Positions 31,307-35,037 of a stretch of DNA of 35,037 nt are shown here, piece after piece. The first letter of the stretch is position 1. Every line of letters begins with the position of its first letter. Origin of the DNA: Planococcus salinus. Its GTDB lineage: Bacteria > Bacillota > Bacilli > Bacillales_A > Planococcaceae. The stretch is taken from assembly GCF_003719725.1 (NCBI RefSeq), contig NZ_RIAX01000018.1, positions 1 to 35,037 of the forward strand, written 5' to 3'. The notes beneath the pieces are model-generated. The model was not told where the DNA came from, made no database searches, and was given only the letters and a program-made list of their open reading frames with translations. The position numbers were made by a program, and so were the translations under genes.

Positions 31307-31443
31307 ATGCAATTGTAGTGAATAAACTTAATCGTTCCCAGCACAGGGGCGCACTTTTAAAGCTATGCCTCCTACTAATTGGTCATAAGCATCCCCATAA
31401 TGCCATAAATTATTTCTGACGAAAAATCAGATCGCCTATGCAA

Positions 31444-32025
31444 TTACAAAACAAAACTGTTTAAGCTGTCTTCTATCTCTTCGTCTGTAATTCCGATATA
31501 TTTTAAAGTAATTTCAGGATGAGAATGATTTAAAATCATTTGCAGGCTTGCAATGTCTTTTGTTCCTTTGTAATACCAATACCCAAACGTTTTTCTCATC
31601 GTATGTGTACCAATTCCTTCATTAATATCAACCATATAAGCAGCCTTGTTAAGTTGCCTGTAGACTTGTATCCGACTAACATACTTGTCTCCTTTGCGAC
31701 TCGGAAAAAGCCATTCTGAATTTCCAACACTCTTTAAGTAATCATTTAGTTCTGTGTAAATATTTTCGAGGTAAATAGTACGGGGCTTTTCGGTCTTTCC
31801 TTCTTTTATTGTAATCCGCTTTTTACCTTTTACTTCTTTTACCTTAAGCTTCAATAAATCACTAACTCGTAAACCCGTGTTAATTCCCAGAAGAAACATT
31901 GTATAATCACGCTCAGAGCAATACTTCTTCAGCGACCACTTCATGTCTTCAATCTGTGCTAAAGAGCGGATTGGCTGTACATCCTTTACTTCTTCTTTTT
32001 TGTTTGCTTCTATTTTCATTGCCAT
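31444..32025 (-). CDS. Tyrosine recombinase (phage integrase family), short form
   Basis: 193-aa site-specific recombinase. The catalytic set is complete: Arg53 (INTGLRVSDLL), a beta-hairpin Lys at about 77-80, His141-Arg144 (THTMRKTFGYWYY), His167 (LNHSHPEIT) and nucleophile Tyr176 (LKYIGI). It is shorter than lambda-type integrases, consisting of the catalytic domain with only a short N-terminal lead, a form found in Bacillales phages and plasmids. The start at 32025 has AAAGGAG 10 nt upstream; an in-frame upstream ATG at 32148 lacks a site. It is AT-richer than the genes to its left. With the ATPase and XRE repressor to the right it suggests an integrated element. Confidence 0.9.
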   Translation of the reverse strand: MAMKIEANKKEEVKDVQPIRSLAQIEDMKWSLKKYCSERDYTMFLLGINTGLRVSDLLKLKVKEVKGKKRITIKEGKTEKPRTIYLENIYTELNDYLKSVGNSEWLFPSRKGDKYVSRIQVYRQLNKAAYMVDINEGIGTHTMRKTFGYWYYKGTKDIASLQMILNHSHPEITLKYIGITDEEIEDSLNSFVL

Positions 32026-32069
32026 TCTATACTCTCCTTTCTTAATCCAATGAAATAGCGGTTTCGAAT

Positions 32070-32169
32070 GTAACATAATTCGCCTCTGTAGCTGGCTTCC
32101 TACATAAATCCACAAAACACAATGTTTGCAAGGAAGTGAAAGTAACATATTTGGTATTATGTTACTTTC
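32070..32169. promoter_or_regulatory. GTAACATA repeats upstream of the integrase, candidate operators
   Basis: A perfect inverted repeat has arms 32138-32149 (GAAAGTAACATA) and 32158-32169 with an 8-nt centre. A third copy of GTAACATA at 32070-32077 lies within its own small palindrome (CGAAT...ATTCG). All lie in the 150 nt upstream of the integrase start, a usual place for operator or recombinase-accessory sites. Confidence 0.5.
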
Positions 32170-32525
32170 GTCTATTGTTTATTCCTTGTCTATAATTCGA
32201 GATCACTTACTGTATTTGTGTCGCACGTAAAAATCTTGTCTATAGAGAATGTTTTAATGAGTTTTTTCCCTTCTTCACAGTGCTAAATACTTAACAGAGT
32301 GAAGGAGTGTCACACTCTTAGCTCTTGAAATTGATTGTTTGTGTATTTGATAAAACTCTTCTTTTATCATTGATGTGTAACCATCTTATGTTAATCGGCT
32401 TAAGCAGTTACTCTTAAGTCGATTTTATGTTTGAAGTTTCGAGTAACACTATAACTACTCTTACTTTTGTGTTTTTTGTGTTTATAAAGCTAATCGAAAG
32501 TTCAATGTTTGTTTGAATTGCGATG
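32170..32525. other. AT-rich intergenic region between integrase and ATPase genes
   Basis: No gene is visible. It contains a direct repeat TTGTCTATA (about 32187 and 32236) and an inverted repeat, AATCGGCTTAAG (32393-32404) with CTTAAGTCGATT (32413-32424), one G-T pair and an 8-nt centre, without a T run. These could be sites of the mobile element (regulatory, replication or attachment). Confidence 0.4.
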
Positions 32526-33782
32526 TCAGTATCCGGTTGCTTTATATAAAAATTTTATTTCCTCGTTATTTAGCCACTGCTTTAATAATGTTCTCATCCT
32601 CAAGCTTGGAATGTAAATATTGATAGGTTCTGGTATATCTTTTCTGATTGCACTTCTCCACATCCATTGCAAAAGATGGCTTAAAGCTAATATATCTTCA
32701 TCCACTTTCACACCTGCCTCTTCAAAGAATTTTTTTTCAAAAGGATTCATGTAAAGGTTATATGCAAATGCTAAGTTATGTGTTTCTTGATAATCATTGG
32801 TTGCTCTAGTTGTCCAAGGAATAAATGCTTTCGTATAACCTTTGCCTTGCAACTTATGTCGCACTGACAATTTAGCGGTCCATAGGTTGTCATCAGATTT
32901 CCCCTTACTTTTAAAATAGGAATATAGATTTTTTTTTAGTCTTCCCATTGTCTCAGAGTTCGCTTTCCTTAACCATGCTGACGAAAGCTCATTCCCTCTT
33001 ACTTTTTCATTCTCTACGTAGTTTGTGTTAAAGGCTCCTTCATAAATTCGAATCAAGCTCTTAAACCGTTCTCTGCCTTCTAGTTCAGCGTTGTAAGTTA
33101 CTAAAGCATAGCTAGGACCAATTTTTTCGACACTCTTGTAGACTGTCTCAATCTTGAACAAGTCATAATAATATCTCTGAATTTGTCCATCAAACAAGTA
33201 AGTAAGAATAAAACTATTCTCAAACAAATCAAAAACTTTTGCTGGAAAAGTCCAGAACAGCATCGTGTCATTATGTAAGAAAATATTTCCTTGTTGAGCT
33301 TGGTATTTAATGTTGATATAGGTATTTTCATATACACCTTTATATCCGTTATCCATCCAGTTTACCTTTCTATCTTCTACGCTAATTAGATTGGCATCTT
33401 TTAACGTACGAATGTCTTCCTGCGTAATTTCCCTCACTTGCTCGATTACATTTGCTACTTCATCGAGTATCAACGTATATCCAGCATCTCTTAATAACTC
33501 CAAAACCTCATCATCAATCATTCTAAACAAAGCATGTGTTGTAATGATACTGCTTCCGCTCACAATCAGTTCCTTGAAATGTTTTAATTTGCTTCCCTTT
33601 CCTATCTGTGTATCAGGTTCATTCAAAAATGGACAGTCCTTTAAAATATTGTTCTGGATTTCCTCCAAATAAGGAGAAACATAGATAAACCTTTTATTCT
33701 TTTGATGCCGGTTCATATACTCCTTCGCCCACGTTGTCTTCCCACTTCCCATTATTGAATCTACTATTGTTACTGTTGCCAT
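32526..33782 (-). CDS. Phage-type P-loop ATPase/helicase
   Basis: 418-aa protein with a Walker A motif at the very N-terminus (SIMGSGKTTWAKEY, Lys15), a Walker B LILDEVANV (about 103-111) and a late motif QWMWRSAIR resembling the arginine-rich motif VI of SF2 helicases. It is the type of protein annotated as a DEAD-like helicase in Bacillales phages; function is probably in DNA replication or recombination of an element. AAGGAAGG lies 10 nt before ATG 33782. Base composition is AT-rich like the adjoining integrase and XRE genes. A substrate or helicase polarity cannot be read from the sequence. Confidence 0.75.
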   Translation of the reverse strand: MATVTIVDSIMGSGKTTWAKEYMNRHQKNKRFIYVSPYLEEIQNNILKDCPFLNEPDTQIGKGSKLKHFKELIVSGSSIITTHALFRMIDDEVLELLRDAGYTLILDEVANVIEQVREITQEDIRTLKDANLISVEDRKVNWMDNGYKGVYENTYINIKYQAQQGNIFLHNDTMLFWTFPAKVFDLFENSFILTYLFDGQIQRYYYDLFKIETVYKSVEKIGPSYALVTYNAELEGRERFKSLIRIYEGAFNTNYVENEKVRGNELSSAWLRKANSETMGRLKKNLYSYFKSKGKSDDNLWTAKLSVRHKLQGKGYTKAFIPWTTRATNDYQETHNLAFAYNLYMNPFEKKFFEEAGVKVDEDILALSHLLQWMWRSAIRKDIPEPINIYIPSLRMRTLLKQWLNNEEIKFLYKATGY

Positions 33783-33916
33783 TTTCTTTTTACCTTCCTT
33801 TTTTTATTTTATGTGCATAAATATCAATACAAAAGTGCAAAACTCGTTTGAAAACCCTTTGATACCAACGGTTTCAAGCCCTTCCCCTTAAAGAAGAAGA
33901 TATAAAAGGGTAATTC

Positions 33917-34032
33917 ATGTACAAGCAGTTCTCCAAGCTTATTTTACTGAAGTTCAAGAGCCTTAAGGCGGTAAAACGAGCTACCGCTCGATTTCACCAC
34001 CTTCGAGAACCCAAACTGCGTTTGGCTCCTCG
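33917..34032 (+). other. Strongly structured segment, possible small RNA, origin or short ORF
   Basis: Within 72 nt lie CCTTAAGG (33961-33968), the hairpin CGAGC-TACC-GCTCG (33977-33990), and a longer stem CGAG/CTCG (34004-34007 with 34029-34032) enclosing CCAAAC-TGC-GTTTGG (34011-34025). It falls between the ATPase and XRE genes. A plus-strand reading frame from ATG 33917, with GGG six nt upstream, runs to 34150 but overlaps the XRE gene antisense. Candidates are a replication origin, an antisense or small RNA, or a leader peptide. Confidence 0.35.
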
Positions 34033-34054
34033 TGCTTATTCGTTTCTTTTACTA

Positions 34055-34681
34055 CTATTTTGTGAGATTATGTTTTTTCATCAAGTTCAGCACATCTTCC
34101 GCAAATCCACGCAATTCCGGTTCTATCTTAGTGATTGCTTTTCCTCCTAACGCATAATTGTAATTGAGCAAGAAGACAATGACACTGAAGTGATCGACTA
34201 CTTTTTCGTTCTGCATTATTTGTAGCGTTTCGTTAATAATATCAAGGTTGGATGTCTTAGATAGAAGTGCAGCTTCGTTACTTTCCATGTTAAGTACAAT
34301 TTCCAGCTTTTTGATAACAGCCTGTTTCTTTTCCCCATCTCTCTTCTTTTCTTCTAAGTACTGGATTTCCTTTTCATAAGCATCTCTCTTATAAGAACCA
34401 ATCACTTCATTGTCTTCGTTATATACGGGGGCATCAATTTCTTCTGAAATGCCTTTTAAGTAATGCAAATACACTTCTTCCCGCTCCCCATAGCTTAAAT
34501 CTTTTTGAAAGTATTGTTTTGGCAGACCAAAGTGAGCGGACAGGATTTCCAAACGTTTGTGAGGAATTTTCCTCCTCTCCTTCAACCAGTCTTGAACTGT
34601 CTGTGACGACACACCTGCAATCTCGGCTACTTTTTTGTATTCCAACTTGAATTCTTTAGCGATATGCTCCAATCCTATCAT
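34055..34681 (-). CDS. XRE family transcriptional regulator (phage-type repressor-like)
   Basis: 208-aa DNA-binding regulator. The N-terminal helix-turn-helix is clear: EYKKVAEIAGVSSQTVQDWL, then KERRKIPHKRLEILSAHFGL (about 15-55). A long charged middle (about 80-135) looks helical or coiled, and the C-terminus probably dimerises. The start at 34681 is preferred over ATG 34711, because GAGAGG lies 7 nt before it and because a palindrome and the likely transcription start fall between the two. Two palindromes overlap its promoter, so it most likely represses itself. It fits the maintenance regulator of the element that includes the integrase and ATPase. Confidence 0.85.
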   Translation of the reverse strand: MIGLEHIAKEFKLEYKKVAEIAGVSSQTVQDWLKERRKIPHKRLEILSAHFGLPKQYFQKDLSYGEREEVYLHYLKGISEEIDAPVYNEDNEVIGSYKRDAYEKEIQYLEEKKRDGEKKQAVIKKLEIVLNMESNEAALLSKTSNLDIINETLQIMQNEKVVDHFSVIVFLLNYNYALGGKAITKIEPELRGFAEDVLNLMKKHNLTK

Positions 34682-34706
34682 TTGCTTTCCTCTCTTCGTA
34701 TCATTC

Positions 34707-34722
34707 GACATAATATTATGCC
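34707..34722. promoter_or_regulatory. Operator-like palindrome, proximal
   Basis: GACATAATATTATGCC is a 16-nt palindrome with one mismatched outer pair. It covers about +1 to +17 of the predicted XRE transcript and resembles the distal site. Confidence 0.6.
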
Positions 34723-34730
34723 ATAAGTTA

Positions 34731-34759
34731 ATAATATCATAGACATATTAATATGTCAA
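34731..34759 (-). promoter_or_regulatory. Strong promoter of the XRE regulator
   Basis: On the minus strand a perfect -35 TTGACA (34754-34759) is followed at exactly 17 nt by TATTAT (34731-34736), with a TGA extension before the -10. Confidence 0.85.
34742..34757. promoter_or_regulatory. Operator-like palindrome, distal
   Basis: GACATATTAATATGTC is a perfect 16-nt palindrome overlapping the -35 hexamer and spacer of the XRE promoter. Binding here should block RNA polymerase. Confidence 0.7.
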
Positions 34760-34865
34760 GTGAACCTACTACCTTTTGGTATTCTTTAATTAGCACCCAT
34801 CTTATCCTTCTCAATTATGTACGGTTACAAAGATAAGCTAATTTACCGCCAAACTCCAAAACAAC

Positions 34866-34904
34866 AAAAAGAAGCCTTGCAGAGATCTCTCTCCACAGGG
34901 CTTC
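34866..34904 (-). terminator. Terminator facing left, for a gene at the right edge
   Basis: GAAGCCTTG (34871-34879) pairs with CAGGGCTTC (34896-34904) with one G-T pair, and CTTTTT follows on the minus strand. It is about 80 nt downstream of the partial gene at 34986. Confidence 0.7.
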
Positions 34905-34966
34905 CTTCTTATTAATTCCTATACTTATTAGATAATCAAGTAATCTGAATTGTATCGGAATTGTGT

Positions 34967-34981
34967 GAGTGACTGGCACTC
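34967..34981. repeat. GTGCCTGGCAC-type palindrome, degenerate copy
   Basis: GAGTGACTGGCACTC keeps the outer pairs of the family and the flanking AATTGTGTG context seen at 4658-4666. It starts 4 nt after the stop codon of the partial gene on the minus strand. Confidence 0.5.
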
Positions 34982-34985
34982 GCTA

Positions 34986-35037
34986 TTATACTAGTCCATC
35001 GACTACACCTTGAACTTCCAATGCAGTCGTTGCGTCT
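34986..35037 (-). CDS. Partial gene, 3' end only
   Basis: On the minus strand an open frame enters from the right edge and ends DATTALEVQGVVDGLV with TAA at 34986-34988. The codons look ordinary for this genome, and a palindrome and a terminator follow at the expected distance. Only 16 complete codons are in the window, so no function can be given. Confidence 0.45.
   Translation of the reverse strand, partial: DATTALEVQGVVDGLV

Noticed and set aside
31159..31344. 61-residue minus-strand frame
   Set aside because: It is the translation of a terminator hairpin and its flanks.

Overview
The window looks like chromosomal DNA of a Gram-positive Bacillales bacterium, most likely Planococcaceae or a close relative. 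The basis is strong AGGAGG-type ribosome binding sites, frequent TTG starts, three proteins carrying S-layer homology (SLH) domains, secreted subtilases and many rho-independent terminators. The assignment rests on gene content and style; no database search was possible. There is no rRNA, tRNA, CRISPR array or intact insertion sequence.

Layout. 1-3.4 kb: a secreted Vpr-like subtilase (-) ending in a basic KPD/HPGKGK repeat tail. 3.6-7.4 kb: glycan-modification genes, namely an acyltransferase (-) and a divergent operon of GT2 glycosyltransferase, DUF2304 protein, SMR/EamA-like half transporter and second acyltransferase (+). 7.8-10.7 kb: a second subtilase (-) fused to four Ig-like and three SLH domains. 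11.0-12.0 kb: a nitrilase (-). 13.0-14.0 kb: a NERD/zinc-ribbon protein (+). 14.4-17.9 kb: a large secreted YhcR/ExeM-type nuclease (-). 18.1-25.5 kb: two SLH proteins with related helical tails, separated by a GNAT protein and a TetR regulator. 25.8-29.3 kb: a YrhK-like membrane protein, an orphan WHH (HNH/Endo VII) nuclease, a membrane-anchored PIN-domain protein and a small membrane protein, all (-). 29.5-31.0 kb: a coiled-coil protein. 31.4-34.8 kb: a visibly AT-richer block with a tyrosine recombinase, a phage-type P-loop ATPase/helicase and an XRE repressor with palindromic operators over its own promoter, probably a prophage or integrative-element remnant. The right edge cuts into the 3' end of another (-) gene.

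The genes on the left two thirds mostly act at or outside the cell surface: proteases, nuclease, SLH wall proteins and glycan decoration. The right third turns to nucleases and mobile DNA.

The most unusual signal is non-coding. An interspersed repeat family built on GARTTCCGAC, recurring at exactly 21 nt in blocks of 3-5, lies at 7.6, 10.9, 12.05-12.91 and 14.0-14.3 kb, always in the same orientation and usually paired with one conserved hairpin. At 12.05-12.91 kb it has expanded into a 203-bp tandem repeat carrying 23 units. A second family, palindromes centred on GTGCCTGGCAC, sits within a few bases of three stop codons.
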